From: a virus
DNA: 64,000 nt
Reading direction: 5' to 3' (one strand)
Virus record (IMG/VR): IMGVR_UViG_3300042319_000800
Span: 1-64,000 of that record
Shown here: positions 47,500 through 58,434 of the stretch, piece after piece
Position numbering within the stretch: the stretch's first letter is position 1
How the letters are laid out: every line of letters starts with the position of its first letter
Notes under the pieces: model-generated
Seen by the model: the letters and a program-made list of their open reading frames with translations, nothing else
Databases searched by the model: none
What the model was told of the DNA's origin: nothing
Position numbers and translations under genes: made by a program

Positions 47500-49468
47500 A
47501 ACTAAACACTGTGCCTAGTCCATAAACTTGTGAAGCGGTTAAGCCGCCCCCGCTGCCTGTCCCTACACTTCCAGTAAATCCAAGAGTACCTGGATTACTG
47601 AACTCTACCCACTGAGTAGAATTGCCGTCATCTATATAAAAATATTGTATGCCCGTGTCAGTATCAATCCAAACATCACCTAATGATGGTGTGACTGGTG
47701 GCGTCGCAGATATTGTTGCTACTACTGCTCCTCGACTACCAGTGAATCCGACTCCTTGACTACCAGTGAATCCAACTCCCTGACTACCAGTGAATCCTTG
47801 ACTACCCACAAATCCATTAATACCTTGACTACCAGTGAATCCAACTCCCTGACTACCAGTGAATCCTTGACTTCCGTCATATCCATTAATACCTTGACTA
47901 CCAGTGAATCCAACTCCCTGACTACCAGTGAATCCTTGACTTCCCACAAATCCAACACTGCCAGTAAATCCCTGACTACCGGTATAGCCAATATCCCCCT
48001 GCGGCCCAACAATGCTGCCAACTGCATTCCATGTTGAACCAGTCCAAACATTAAGATATCCATTGTCTGTTGTAATGTATCCGTCGCCTATATTGCCTGA
48101 ATAAGGATCAGGTAACGCAGTGTAAGTAGAAGTAGACCCAACGATAGCCACAGAAGTTCCGTCATTTCCTTGACTACCAGTATATCCTTGACTACCAGTA
48201 TATCCAATAACAGTGCTTGCCGAACCAGTGAATCCGACTCCTTGTGATCCAGTATAGCCAATATCTCCTTGACTACCTGTATAACCTTGACTGCCAGTAA
48301 ATCCTTGACTTCCGGTATAGCCAATATCTCCTTGACTACCCACAAATCCAACACTGCCAGTAAATCCTTGACTCCCGGTATAGCCAATATCTCCTTGACT
48401 ACCCACAAATCCAACACTGCCAGTAAATCCTTGACTTCCGGTATAGCCAATATCTCCTTGACTACCTGTATAACCTTGACTACCAGTAAATCCTTGACTT
48501 CCGGTATAGCCAATATCTCCTTGACTACCTGTATAACCTTGACTACCAGTGAACCCCTGACTACCAGTAAATCCCTGACTACCAGTAAATCCCTGACTAC
48601 CAGTATAGCCAATATCTCCCTGACTGCCAGTATAACCATCAGCGCCATCTGAGCCATTAGTACCGTCTGTACCCGGGTCTCCTTGGCTACCTGTATATCC
48701 CGTATCGCCTTGACTACCAGTATACCCTTGTGATCCGTCATAGCCTCTAGATCCAGTATATCCGTAGCCTACACTGATTCCATTTCTGAATATCTCTCCG
48801 GCAATTTGTAGATCCTTACCAATGCCCGCGCCACCGGCAACTACTAACGCACCAGTTTCTGTTGATACGGAGTTAGTATCATTGTCCACTGTGAATACAT
48901 CATCAGTGACAATAGATGTTGTAGTAATTGTAGTCAGCTGTATTGTTAACTTTTCAGCAACAATCTCACCACCTACATATAGGTTTCCGCCGATGCCCAC
49001 TCCGCCTGCTACTACTAATGAGCCCGTAACAGTTGATGTTGACTGTGTTGCAGTTGTCAACACTATGCTGGCAGCAGTTATAGTAGAATTGGCATTTATT
49101 CCACTAGTGAATAACGTTCCATTCTGATATAGGTCACCGCCAAAGTATATATTGCCACCGACTCCTAGGCCGCCAGAAATAACCAATGCACCCGTTGTAG
49201 TGCTAGTAGATTCTGTGTCATTGACTATTGATAGGATACCGCTTACAGTTCCTGTAGTTATTGTAACAAAATCTAAAGTTAGATTAGTTAATGTTTGTGA
49301 CCAATATCTTAAACCATCGATACTACCTAATAATACAGAATTGTCATCGTTGGGTAGACCCAAGTCAGGTTCCGCTTGACTTACATCTAAATATTCGTAG
49401 CGATCAACGGAGAGTTGCCCTCCGCTTAACTTTTTTATCTTACCGCTGAAGAGTCTGCTCTTACTCAT
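47489..49468 (-). CDS. Collagen-like long tail fibre (GYTGSQG repeats)
   Basis: 659 aa. N-terminal ~70 residues (SRLFSGKIKKLSGGQLSVDR) are an attachment domain. Three beta units share GALVIxGGxGxGxxL. Residues ~240-620 are Gly-x-y repeats, mostly GYTGSQG / GFTGSQG / [10 protein letters not shown], interrupted by a small globular insert (~430-470). The C-terminal tip is LGDVWIDTDTGIQYFYIDDG. Trimeric collagen-like fibre, probably baseplate- or tail-attached. Confidence 0.88.
   Translation of the reverse strand: MSKSRLFSGKIKKLSGGQLSVDRYEYLDVSQAEPDLGLPNDDNSVLLGSIDGLRYWSQTLTNLTLDFVTITTGTVSGILSIVNDTESTSTTTGALVISGGLGVGGNIYFGGDLYQNGTLFTSGINANSTITAASIVLTTATQSTSTVTGSLVVAGGVGIGGNLYVGGEIVAEKLTIQLTTITTTSIVTDDVFTVDNDTNSVSTETGALVVAGGAGIGKDLQIAGEIFRNGISVGYGYTGSRGYDGSQGYTGSQGDTGYTGSQGDPGTDGTNGSDGADGYTGSQGDIGYTGSQGFTGSQGFTGSQGFTGSQGYTGSQGDIGYTGSQGFTGSQGYTGSQGDIGYTGSQGFTGSVGFVGSQGDIGYTGSQGFTGSVGFVGSQGDIGYTGSQGFTGSQGYTGSQGDIGYTGSQGVGFTGSASTVIGYTGSQGYTGSQGNDGTSVAIVGSTSTYTALPDPYSGNIGDGYITTDNGYLNVWTGSTWNAVGSIVGPQGDIGYTGSQGFTGSVGFVGSQGFTGSQGVGFTGSQGINGYDGSQGFTGSQGVGFTGSQGINGFVGSQGFTGSQGVGFTGSQGVGFTGSRGAVVATISATPPVTPSLGDVWIDTDTGIQYFYIDDGNSTQWVEFSNPGTLGFTGSVGTGSGGGLTASQVYGLGTVFSFGG
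47730..48770. repeat. Collagen-like DNA repeat tract in 47489-49468
   Basis: Dozens of 18-36 bp units such as CCTTGACTACCAGTGAATCC recur with small changes. Internal recombination could change fibre length. Confidence 0.85.
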
Positions 49469-49796
49469 TGCTTGTTTCTAGAATACTTAGAATTAAATTT
49501 ACACTGTTATTGGCACCGGCGCTGGCAGTAACAGATGAACCTGTTTCGATTACCAATTTACCTGTAGTTACTTCAGCCGCATCATTAACAGGGATTTCAA
49601 AATCTTTTAACATGACAAAATTTGTATCATTTTTAATCAAGGTAAATCTAACAGTAACTGGGTCATTACCTATGTTGTTTGCCTGAGCGCCTAGTACGAT
49701 GGTAGTAATATCAGCCGGCGTTTCATATATTGTCTGCGTCGATGTTGTTAACTCGAATGCCATAGTTTTAAACGAATTTAAGGGTAGCGTTGCCAT
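49461..49796 (-). CDS. Small fibre-cluster protein
   Basis: 111 aa. TIYETPADITTIVLGAQANN and VTVRFTLIKNDTNFVMLKDF; beta-rich, like phage proteins that bind fibre or neck. Overlaps the next gene by ATGA-type arrangement and lies 3 nt from the upstream gene. Confidence 0.7.
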   Translation of the reverse strand: MATLPLNSFKTMAFELTTSTQTIYETPADITTIVLGAQANNIGNDPVTVRFTLIKNDTNFVMLKDFEIPVNDAAEVTTGKLVIETGSSVTASAGANNSVNLILSILETSNE

Positions 49797-49799
49797 TTT

Positions 49800-52043
49800 T
49801 TAGGATCCTATTGCCAGTATATATGGCGTCATTACTGCGAACAGACTCTTGGTAAATGTTCTACCAGATATTGTTCCTATGCTGTTATTTATAACCAGGT
49901 CATTACCAATACGGAAATCTCCCTGCTGGTCTGTACCGGTATAGTAGACTTTCCCCCCATCTAATGCCACTGCTTGATTATCACTGTTGGGTTCACCGCC
50001 TAGATAGGGCAAGGCCGAATTGATGTTTATACCTGCACCAATCCATTCAAAGTTGTGTGCCGAACTCTGTATTTGACTGTATTGATGGAATGATACCACA
50101 GTGTTGTCCGCAACAGCCGGACTAACTGACGACTGTAAGGTAACTGTGCTCGAGTAAGCGTTTTCTAATATGTTAGATACGATTGCTACTAATGCCTGTG
50201 CTCTTGCTGATTCAGTAGATGTTCCTGCTGTGGTACTAGTATTCTGCACTACACTAGACTGCAATGGAGTAACGGCTGTTGCTAATATACAATCATCTAC
50301 AATTGTACTGATAAAATCATATGCTGCAATAGTAGCAGGTTTTTCTTCTAATGGTATTCTAAACACTGCTCCGTCGTAGTAGGAATCGGCAGCATCGGCA
50401 GTCTGACTATTGCCCCCGTATAATACATCGTAACTTACTGCATCTATAATATATCCTACATCTCTCTTGCAGGTGCCTGTATTGTAGACAAGAGAAGGAT
50501 ATTCATCAGCAATATAGGCTATAGTTTCTTCTGCAATGAATGCTCTATTAGACTGAAGTAAAGTAACTGCATTAACAGTAGAAGTACTTGCACCTGTTGG
50601 TGTATTATAAGCCAGTGCAGGCGCTGCCGATTCGCCATTCTCTAATATGTTTAATAATATATCAAACAGATTAGATGTGCGTGTATAGGCAGTAGTTGCC
50701 GGAGTTAATAAAGCCAGTGTCTTGGTTTTTAAGAAACTGATAGCACTTAATGTTTCAGTTAATTGATCTTCTACGACTACTAAACTTGCTGCTCTATAAT
50801 AACTCGTGCCTGCTTTCACAGTTTGATAGTTAGTGTTTAACACCATGTCGTATGCCACAGCATTTAAAATGTCACCTACGTCTCTACTGCACTTGAATTG
50901 ATTAAAATCAAATCCTGGAAATGTTTCAAGAACATGATTAATAGTCATCACCTGTAATTTTGGCTTTTCGTTGAGTATAACTTGTCTAGAATTTCTTAAA
51001 CCTGCATCTTCTGCTGTTAATATAGGATAGACAATGTCTGTGTTGCCCGTTTTAAATGCAGTTGCACTGACAATGGTATAGTATGTACTAGTACCGAAAC
51101 TGATAGCATCTCCCACGGATGGTTTAATACTTAAATTATCAATAGTAATTGTTCTACCACTAGATGTGCTGACTACCTTGCCTGTGTATTTTGCGGGACT
51201 TACTCCTACTGCTTTTAATGCATAGTTACCGAAACTGCTGTTACTGTTGGTAATAGAACAGAATCCGCCTGTTTCACACAAAAATCCCACATCGCAGCAA
51301 ATGGTAAACACTGACACTAAAGATGCATATCCACTGTTTAACATATGTATGCCGATGCCGCCCTGGTTATACTGCGTGAACGCATCAACCATCATACTCT
51401 TTGTACCCAGTGCATGATCCCCGTCAACACGCATACCAGTACCGCTGCTGGTCATACTGGTGCAGTTTTGCACATATGGACTAGTAGATATAACACCTGC
51501 ACTACCGTCCGGATCAAATGCCACTGCTGCGGAGGGGCTTACATGATCCTTAAATGTCATGTGTGCTAGGTAAGATCCATTGTTTACGTAGAATAAGTCG
51601 TTAGTGGGAGTTTGTGGACGAACTGTAACAGATCTTAAATTATCACCAATTACAGATACAAAATCTGGTACTGTGATAGGATTTGCTTCAGTGTAGTCCC
51701 CGCTCTTGACAAAAACTGTAGTACCGCGAGTAGCAATAGCTAACGCTGCTTTGATAGTTCTTTTGCTTAAATTTAGTGCAGTTCCAGAATTTGCATCGTT
51801 GCCGCTTTCACTAACATACAGAACATTATCGACTGCAATGTTGCCCACGCTACCTGCATAACCTACACTACCTGTATAGCCGCGAATCCCGCCGTAGTCT
51901 AAATCTAGCCAGTTGTCCTGGCCGTTACCTATTTTAAACAGATCAGTATCTGTTTCTATACCCATTTCGGCTACAGCTAGGGCAGGGTTAACGCTAGCCC
52001 ATTCCGCTGCTGTCCCCCTTTTAAATTGAATCTGTATTGCCAT
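49800..52043 (-). CDS. Large tail protein: Mtd-like N-terminus, short collagen segment, beta-helix
   Basis: 747 aa. Residues 1-50 (IQFKRGTAAEWASVNPALAV then AEMGIETDTDLFKIGNG) are the attachment domain. A short GYTGSVGYAGSVG run follows. Residues ~70-330 are a right-handed beta-helix (LYVSESGNDANSGTALNLSK; FVSVIGDNLRSVTVRPQT), then a helical/beta region, and ~690-747 a tip (GGKVYYTGTDQQGDFRIGND). Homologues are widespread in marine T4-like phages, as I recall. Confidence 0.85.
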   Translation of the reverse strand: MAIQIQFKRGTAAEWASVNPALAVAEMGIETDTDLFKIGNGQDNWLDLDYGGIRGYTGSVGYAGSVGNIAVDNVLYVSESGNDANSGTALNLSKRTIKAALAIATRGTTVFVKSGDYTEANPITVPDFVSVIGDNLRSVTVRPQTPTNDLFYVNNGSYLAHMTFKDHVSPSAAVAFDPDGSAGVISTSPYVQNCTSMTSSGTGMRVDGDHALGTKSMMVDAFTQYNQGGIGIHMLNSGYASLVSVFTICCDVGFLCETGGFCSITNSNSSFGNYALKAVGVSPAKYTGKVVSTSSGRTITIDNLSIKPSVGDAISFGTSTYYTIVSATAFKTGNTDIVYPILTAEDAGLRNSRQVILNEKPKLQVMTINHVLETFPGFDFNQFKCSRDVGDILNAVAYDMVLNTNYQTVKAGTSYYRAASLVVVEDQLTETLSAISFLKTKTLALLTPATTAYTRTSNLFDILLNILENGESAAPALAYNTPTGASTSTVNAVTLLQSNRAFIAEETIAYIADEYPSLVYNTGTCKRDVGYIIDAVSYDVLYGGNSQTADAADSYYDGAVFRIPLEEKPATIAAYDFISTIVDDCILATAVTPLQSSVVQNTSTTAGTSTESARAQALVAIVSNILENAYSSTVTLQSSVSPAVADNTVVSFHQYSQIQSSAHNFEWIGAGININSALPYLGGEPNSDNQAVALDGGKVYYTGTDQQGDFRIGNDLVINNSIGTISGRTFTKSLFAVMTPYILAIGS

Positions 52044-52067
52044 TTTTATATATTCCAGTTGACAGGA

Positions 52068-52073
52068 TATTTA
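52068..52073 (-). promoter_or_regulatory. TAAATA late-promoter-like element
   Basis: GAATAAATATCC, 24 nt before the ATG of the beta-helix protein. Confidence 0.45.
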
Positions 52074-52075
52074 TT

Positions 52076-55000
52076 CTAAACAATGTAGCCTGCATCTAAG
52101 GCAGTAATGCCCACATGATTTGAGTCCGGAGTCCCGCCATCGTAATTACCGGATGCGCCGCTGCCACCCGATATAGTAACTACGACGGCTCCTGTGCCAC
52201 TTGACACAGCAGACACTCCGTCCCCTAAGAATGTGATACTTGTAACGGTGTTAGTTATAGTAGTTGTTTGATCGACAATTTTAATAGAAGATCCTGATCC
52301 GGCGCTACCAGTGTAACCAACAGCAGCATATTCACCCGGGATACCTTGGCTACCAGTGTATCCTAGATCGCCCTTACTTCCGGTAAATCCAGTTTCACCT
52401 TGACTACCGGTAAATCCAGATCCTTGACTGCCGGTGTATCCAATACTGCCAATAAATCCAACTGATCCCACAAATCCAGTTTCACCTTGACTACCTGTGA
52501 ATCCGGTTCCTTGACTGCCGGTGTATCCAACTGATCCCACAAATCCAGTTTCACCTTGACTACCTGTAAATCCAGCTCCTTGGCTACCAGTAAATCCAAT
52601 ACTGCCAGTGTATCCAACTGATCCCACAAATCCAGATTCGCCTCGACTACCTGTAAATCCAACTCCTTGACTACCTGTGTAACCTAAATCGCCGGCAATA
52701 CCCTGACTACCAGTGAAACCTGTAATGCCTTGACTACCTGTAAATCCAATACTGCCTGTATAACCTTTACTACCCGTAAAGCCCTTGCCGCCGGCAACAG
52801 GTGTAAACACAACAATTAAATTAAACGTTGCTGATGCTGTTTGTGGAACTGTGTCTTGCACTGTCACAGTAAAAGCAGCAGAATTCGTCAGTACAGTAGG
52901 AATACCAGTGATAAATCCTGTAGCAGTGTTGAAACTTAGACCTGCAGGAAGATTAGGACTGATAGAATAAGTAACTGCACCAAAGCCCCCGGACACGATC
53001 ACTGGCTGAAATTCTGTTTCAGCGTTTAATTCTAAAGCAACATCGCTGTTTTGCGGTGCAGCAACTAACGACGGAGGAACAGCATCATTTACTACTAAGT
53101 TAAAGTTAGCCGACGCAGTTATGCCCACACTGTCCAATGCAGTTACTGTATAAGTTGCTGAGGATTCAGTAGTAGGGGTTCCTGTAATTTGTCCGCTGGC
53201 GGTGTTAAATGTCAATCCGATAGGAAGCGAAGGACTAATGCTATATGTTTTAGATCCAGTGCCGCCTGTAGCAGTGACAGGGCTGACTGCTGTAATTTGA
53301 ACATACTCTGTCAATACAATAGTTGGATTATTAACTACGGCAACTAACGGTTGTGCGATTACAGATAGACTAAAAGTGTTACTGCTGGTTTGCGATAAAC
53401 TATCAGTTACTGTAACAGTAAAATTAGTAGAAGTTAATAGTGCAACAGGTGTTCCTGTTATTCTTCCTGTGCTGCTGGCAAATTGTAAACCAGTTGGCAA
53501 ACTCGGGCTGATAGAAAATACTAGTGTACCATCGCCGCCTGTGGCAGTAACTGGAATAACGGGTGTGATCGTTTGACTTATAACTAGCTCAACTGACGCA
53601 GTACTCAACACAGTGTTAACTGGCGGAGGATCTATTACAGTTAACAAGAATGTGGAAGAATTTGAAGACCCTACACTGTCAGACACAATAACAGTAAAAG
53701 ATGTAGCTGTCAACAAAGAATTAGGTTTACCGCCAACGAGTCCAGTGTTGACATTTAATGTCATTGTTGCAGGTAATGAAGGGCTTATGCTGTAAACCAA
53801 AGGAGCAATACCTCCAGCGCCGTTCACTGGTTTAAATGCTGTTGTTTCTTTTGTTCTTGTTGCAGTAGTTGAAGCAATCACCGTTGTTGCAGTAACAGGT
53901 GGATTGTTCAACGTTAAATTAAATTGTTTACTACTGACTTGTGCAATAGAATCATTTGCCGTAATAGTATAAGTTTGGTTAACTAATACTGTGGCAACAC
54001 CGCTGATTCTACCGTTGCCACTGTTAAAACTTAATCCTGCGGGCAAACTTGGGCTAATAGCAAAACTTATTGAACCAAAGCCGCCGGATGCGCTTACCGG
54101 GACTATGCTGATTGTGTCGGTTACTCTGTTAAATGTAGCAGACGATATAACCAAAGTGGTAGTTAATGGTGGCGGCTCATTTACTGTTATTTTAAATGTG
54201 TTGCTGGCTGTTTGACTTAAACTGTCTGTAACAGTAACTGTATAAGTTGTTTCTGTTGATACAACTGTAGGGGTTCCAGTGATCTGTCCAGTTGAAGTGC
54301 TAAATGCTAGCCCTGCAGACAAATTTGGTGCTACGCCGTAAGAATAAATTAAAGACCCGCCTGTAGCAGTCACTGGTGTAAATGCTGAAATTGGTACAGT
54401 TCTAATCAGTGTCGAACCTGCAACAGATTGTTGTGCTTGTAATGGAGGCGTTTCAACTGTTAAACTAAAACTCTCGCTAGCAGACTGTGTAGCCTGATCT
54501 GAGACTGTTACAGTATGATTGGTAGCAGTACGGAAAATAGTAGCGGTGCCTGATACCTGTCCAGTTGCTGCGTTAAAATTTAAACCTGTAGGGAGTGCTG
54601 GATTAATTGCAAATGTCAGTGTACCAAATCCGCCAGTTGCAGTTATTGGAATAAAAGGAGTGTCTGCTAGATTTTGAACCAGTGTCTTAGTACCAATACT
54701 GGAAATTATCAATATAGGTGCAGGGTCTACTTTAAGACTAAATGTTTTGCTGCTAGTCTGTGGGGTACTATTACTGTCAGTTACTGTAACAGTGTTGTTG
54801 GTGTTAGCACTTACAACTGTAGAAGATCCTGTTATTTGTCCAGTCGCAGTATTAAATGACAATCCTGAGGGCAAGCTAGGACTAATTGCAAATGTCAGTG
54901 TACCTTCGCCACCACTTGCAGTTACCGGTGTAAAGGGAGCACTAACTTGCGAATTCTGAATCAATGTTCTAGAAGAAATCGCCAGTGTCGTTGATAATAC

Positions 55001-56698
55001 AGGTGGGCCAACTAGAATAGTAAACTGTTTTGATGTAGTTTGTGTTGCTTGATCCGTTATGGTAACTGTATACTGCGTCTGAGTAGAAGTAACAGTAGGA
55101 CGACCAGATATTTGACCAGTTGTAGTACTGAATGTTAATCCAGCAGGTAGTGCCGGACTAATTGCATAAGATAAAGTTAAATACCCACCGCTAGCAGATA
55201 CTGGAGTAAATGCCGTAATGGTAGTATTTTTAATGAATGTACTAGTTGCAACTAGTAGTGTTGAATTAAGAGCAGGTAATGCTTCAACTGTTAAACTAAA
55301 AGTTTTGCTGCTAACTTGTGAAGGACTACTAGAGTCAGTAACTGATACAGTGTAAGTCGAAGCTGCAATGGCTTCAGTGGCCGTGCCCGATACTACCCCA
55401 GTTGATGTGTTAAAACTTAACCCAGCAGGCAATGCTGGACTAATTGAAAATGCTAAAGGCGTTATACCACCGCTAGCAGTTACTGGAGTAAATGCTGTGA
55501 ACGCAATAGTTCTAATTAGAGTTCTACTAGAAACATTTTGTACAGTAATTAGCGCCGGAGGAAGTATTTCTAAACTAAAAGTCTTACTGCTAGTAGCACC
55601 AGAACTGTCGCTAACAGTAATAACAAAATTATTCTGTGCAAAAGATACAGATGGTGTTCCTGAAATAAATCCTGTTGCAGTATTAAATGTTAGTCCTGCA
55701 GGTAATGCAGGATTGATAGAATATGTTAAAGTTCCAATTCCGCCTGTACCATTAACTGGTTTAAATGCGGTAATAGATAAATTTTGTGTAAGTGTTCTAC
55801 TTGCCGTGTCTAGTGTAGAACCCAATTGGGTTGCTCCTGCGGCAACAGCTAATGTAAATGTTGCACTGCCTGTTTGACCGCTAGCATCTGTAAAAGTCAT
55901 TACATATGAAGTAGATGGCGATGCTACTGTAGGAGTTCCGGCGATAACAATATCAAGATAGTTGTACCAGTAATTAACTGTGTCCGCTGCTGTTATCGAT
56001 TTAACAGTAGCATCAGTGATACTAACAGTTGCACCTGTATTCCACGCAACCTGTCCTATCGGTGATGTTCCTCCGCTTAGACTAGGATTAGCATTATATC
56101 TAAGCGTGATTGTGGATACTGTAACAGCAGTACATTCCCATATTCCGTTGTAGCTGGTTTTAGTTTGTCCTCTTACTGCGTAAAAACTTCCAGCAACAGG
56201 AGTTTGTCCGTTAGAAGTATATTGATATGTTACAGACCACGAAGTTCCAGATCCTGATATAGTAGGAGCAGTGCCAGAGACATTTAGATCAACTCTAGTT
56301 TTTTTAATAGCAAGTCCAGCAGGCAGTGCAGGATTGATACTAACATTTAAAATTTCAGTTGGTATCGCACTTCCGCCGTACACACTTACCGGATTAAAGG
56401 TGGCCAGTGTGCCTTGTGTAAAATTCAATGTAGGAACTAAGGTCGTTGCTACAATATTAGGCGGAGTAGGAGGTGAAGCTAGACCGGGAAATCTAGAACC
56501 TGTTACGCCCAGGTAAGGTTTTGTTAAATCGTAGTTGCCCAGTGTAATCTTACCAGCAGACAACCCAGTACCTAATACGCCCGTTCTGGCAGCGCCGTTT
56601 TGGTTGATATAAGCGTCTTGAGCACCGAAGTAATTGTCACCTGCTACAGTAGCGGGTGCAGGTTGAGCTGTTGGATAGGGAAAGTAATAAATGGTCAC
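52076..56698 (-). CDS. Giant fibre: twelve putative-Ig repeats plus collagen-like stalk
   Basis: 1540 aa with a GTG start at 56698. After an N-terminal domain come twelve ~90-aa He_PIG/cadherin-like units recognised by ISPALPAGLSFNTATGxIxG and VTVTDSxxQTxSxxFxL. The first is divergent. A collagen-like segment (~1320-1460, GFTGSQGxTGFxGSxG) and a ~70-aa tip (GVSAVSSGTGAVVVTISGGS) follow. Such extended Ig arrays give long flexible arms for host contact. Confidence 0.85.
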   Translation of the reverse strand: MTIYYFPYPTAQPAPATVAGDNYFGAQDAYINQNGAARTGVLGTGLSAGKITLGNYDLTKPYLGVTGSRFPGLASPPTPPNIVATTLVPTLNFTQGTLATFNPVSVYGGSAIPTEILNVSINPALPAGLAIKKTRVDLNVSGTAPTISGSGTSWSVTYQYTSNGQTPVAGSFYAVRGQTKTSYNGIWECTAVTVSTITLRYNANPSLSGGTSPIGQVAWNTGATVSITDATVKSITAADTVNYWYNYLDIVIAGTPTVASPSTSYVMTFTDASGQTGSATFTLAVAAGATQLGSTLDTASRTLTQNLSITAFKPVNGTGGIGTLTYSINPALPAGLTFNTATGFISGTPSVSFAQNNFVITVSDSSGATSSKTFSLEILPPALITVQNVSSRTLIRTIAFTAFTPVTASGGITPLAFSISPALPAGLSFNTSTGVVSGTATEAIAASTYTVSVTDSSSPSQVSSKTFSLTVEALPALNSTLLVATSTFIKNTTITAFTPVSASGGYLTLSYAISPALPAGLTFSTTTGQISGRPTVTSTQTQYTVTITDQATQTTSKQFTILVGPPVLSTTLAISSRTLIQNSQVSAPFTPVTASGGEGTLTFAISPSLPSGLSFNTATGQITGSSTVVSANTNNTVTVTDSNSTPQTSSKTFSLKVDPAPILIISSIGTKTLVQNLADTPFIPITATGGFGTLTFAINPALPTGLNFNAATGQVSGTATIFRTATNHTVTVSDQATQSASESFSLTVETPPLQAQQSVAGSTLIRTVPISAFTPVTATGGSLIYSYGVAPNLSAGLAFSTSTGQITGTPTVVSTETTYTVTVTDSLSQTASNTFKITVNEPPPLTTTLVISSATFNRVTDTISIVPVSASGGFGSISFAISPSLPAGLSFNSGNGRISGVATVLVNQTYTITANDSIAQVSSKQFNLTLNNPPVTATTVIASTTATRTKETTAFKPVNGAGGIAPLVYSISPSLPATMTLNVNTGLVGGKPNSLLTATSFTVIVSDSVGSSNSSTFLLTVIDPPPVNTVLSTASVELVISQTITPVIPVTATGGDGTLVFSISPSLPTGLQFASSTGRITGTPVALLTSTNFTVTVTDSLSQTSSNTFSLSVIAQPLVAVVNNPTIVLTEYVQITAVSPVTATGGTGSKTYSISPSLPIGLTFNTASGQITGTPTTESSATYTVTALDSVGITASANFNLVVNDAVPPSLVAAPQNSDVALELNAETEFQPVIVSGGFGAVTYSISPNLPAGLSFNTATGFITGIPTVLTNSAAFTVTVQDTVPQTASATFNLIVVFTPVAGGKGFTGSKGYTGSIGFTGSQGITGFTGSQGIAGDLGYTGSQGVGFTGSRGESGFVGSVGYTGSIGFTGSQGAGFTGSQGETGFVGSVGYTGSQGTGFTGSQGETGFVGSVGFIGSIGYTGSQGSGFTGSQGETGFTGSKGDLGYTGSQGIPGEYAAVGYTGSAGSGSSIKIVDQTTTITNTVTSITFLGDGVSAVSSGTGAVVVTISGGSGASGNYDGGTPDSNHVGITALDAGYIV
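52330..52800. repeat. Collagen-like DNA repeat tract in 52076-56698
   Basis: Repeated units of the CCTTGACTACCTGTAAATCC type, similar to those in 47730-48770 and 56990-58100. Confidence 0.8.
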
Positions 56699-56705
56699 AG
56701 TATTA

Positions 56706-56711
56706 TATTTA
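56706..56711 (-). promoter_or_regulatory. TAAATA late-promoter-like element close to the start
   Basis: GGGTAAATATAATACT, 7 nt before the GTG of the giant Ig-repeat gene; no RBS is visible in between. Confidence 0.45.
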
Positions 56712-56721
56712 CCCTATTTTA

Positions 56722-58413
56722 TTATGCTCTCACTGTCAAGTCTAATATGTCAAAATATCCTAATCCAGTATCGTAACAAATGAATATAGCAGCATTGACA
56801 TCATCATAGTAATAGTCACCGGGTTTAAGATCGCTTAGGCTTAATCCGTTTGCAGCATCTGCATTGGTATACATTCTAGGTGCAGCTGACAGTTGTCCCG
56901 AGCCATCTGGAAATACTAGGGTGTAACCCGATTGTATAGTAATAGAACCGATACCGTCTGAAACAAGACCTTCTACGGCACTACCTGTATAGCCAATGTC
57001 CCCTTGACTACCTGTATAACCATCACGTCCTATTACACCGTCAACACCTGCACTACCTGTGAATCCAATACTACCTGTATAACCTAGATCACCGGCGCTG
57101 CCTACATCACCTTTTTCTCCTTGCGAACCTACATAACCTACGTTGCCTCTCGAACCTACATAGCCCACATCGCCTTGTGAACCTACATAGCCCACATCGC
57201 CTTTTTCTCCCTGCGAACCTACATAACCTACGTTGCCTCTCGAACCTACATAGCCCACATCGCCTTGTGAACCAGTATATCCATCTATGCCTTGGCTACC
57301 AGTAAAACCAATACTTCCAGTATACCCTAACTCTCCCTGCGGTCCTACAATATTTCCAACATCTAACCAATCATCACCGACCCAAATGTTTAAGTGGCCA
57401 TTATCAGATGTAATGTATCCATCACCGATATTTCCTAGATAGGACCCGGGGAGAGTTGCGTAGGTAGAAGTACTACCTAAAATCTGTACACTAGTACCGT
57501 CAGTACCTCGACTACCCACATAGCCCACATTTCCCTGACTACCTGTAAATCCTAATTCTCCTTGTGAACCCGAGTATCCAATGCTTCCAGTAAAACCTAG
57601 ATCACCTTGACTACCTGTAAATCCTAATTCACCTTGTGATCCGGTAAAACCTTGTGATCCAGTATATCCACGACTTCCAGTAAATCCTATATCGCCTTGA
57701 CTACCAGTAAATCCAGTATCACCAACTGATCCATCAACACCGGCACTTCCAGTAAATCCTATATCGCCTTGACTACCAGTAAATCCAGTATCACCAACTG
57801 ATCCATCAACACCGGCACTTCCAGTAAATCCAGTATTGCCTTGACTACCAGTAAATCCAGTATCACCAACTGATCCATCAACACCGGCACTTCCAGTAAA
57901 TCCAGTATTGCCTTGACTACCAGTAAATCCAGTATCACCAACTGATCCAGTATAACCTACATTCCCTTGACTACCTGTAAAACCTTGACTGCCTGTGTAG
58001 CCCGTATATCCGAGATTTCCCTGAGATCCAGTGTACCCGGTATCTCCACGCGAGCCTGTATAGCCAATATTACCCTGCGAACCTGTATAGCCTGTAGGGC
58101 CTTGTATTTTTCCTACATCAACCCAAACTGTCCCGTCCCATACCCATAAATTTCCAGTGGCTTCTTCAATAAATCCATCACCGGAATCGCCTGCGTAACT
58201 AGTTTCCAATTGAGTACTATTAGATACGCTGCCTGTAATAGTAACGCCACTACCCGAACCATTAAATTGCAGTAATCTGCCGCCAGGGGTAACGCCGTCA
58301 CCTATGCGTAGGTCCCCTAATGTCTCATCATACCAAATTGTGCCCTTGTCCCCTACCCAGTCGTAAGAATTGACAGTTATTATTCTACCGGCTTGTATTT
58401 TATAGATTGGCAT
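56722..58413 (-). CDS. Collagen-like tail fibre with Mtd-like N-terminus
   Basis: 563 aa. N-terminal [20 protein letters not shown] then LGDLRIGDG is an attachment domain. Residues ~105-480 are Gly-x-y repeats ([33 protein letters not shown] in four near-identical tandem copies; [10 protein letters not shown]), with a globular insert (~325-365) almost identical in type to that of 47489-49468. The C-terminal tip has [19 protein letters not shown]. Confidence 0.87.
   Translation of the reverse strand: MPIYKIQAGRIITVNSYDWVGDKGTIWYDETLGDLRIGDGVTPGGRLLQFNGSGSGVTITGSVSNSTQLETSYAGDSGDGFIEEATGNLWVWDGTVWVDVGKIQGPTGYTGSQGNIGYTGSRGDTGYTGSQGNLGYTGYTGSQGFTGSQGNVGYTGSVGDTGFTGSQGNTGFTGSAGVDGSVGDTGFTGSQGNTGFTGSAGVDGSVGDTGFTGSQGDIGFTGSAGVDGSVGDTGFTGSQGDIGFTGSRGYTGSQGFTGSQGELGFTGSQGDLGFTGSIGYSGSQGELGFTGSQGNVGYVGSRGTDGTSVQILGSTSTYATLPGSYLGNIGDGYITSDNGHLNIWVGDDWLDVGNIVGPQGELGYTGSIGFTGSQGIDGYTGSQGDVGYVGSRGNVGYVGSQGEKGDVGYVGSQGDVGYVGSRGNVGYVGSQGEKGDVGSAGDLGYTGSIGFTGSAGVDGVIGRDGYTGSQGDIGYTGSAVEGLVSDGIGSITIQSGYTLVFPDGSGQLSAAPRMYTNADAANGLSLSDLKPGDYYYDDVNAAIFICYDTGLGYFDILDLTVRA
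56990..58100. repeat. Collagen-like DNA repeat tract in 56722-58413
   Basis: Includes near-perfect tandem copies of a ~66-bp unit around 57700-57940 and a ~90-bp duplicated unit around 57110-57260. Confidence 0.85.
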
Positions 58414-58418
58414 AACGA

Positions 58419-58424
58419 TATTTA
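58419..58424 (-). promoter_or_regulatory. TAAATA late-promoter-like element close to the start
   Basis: ACGATAAATATCGTT then ATG; 5 nt separate element and start codon. Confidence 0.5.
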
Positions 58425-58434
58425 TCGTATGCTG

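Noticed and set aside
47756-48652. Low-complexity Thr/Ser-rich frames on the plus strand
   Set aside because: They are the reverse reading of the collagen-like repeats.
47730-48770. Regular short repeats that could be mistaken for a CRISPR array
   Set aside because: Repeats are in frame and encode Gly-x-y collagen triplets; there are no unique spacers of constant length and no cas genes.
49800-58413. Diversity-generating retroelement, suggested by Mtd-like N-termini
   Set aside because: No reverse transcriptase and no template/variable repeat pair was seen in the window.
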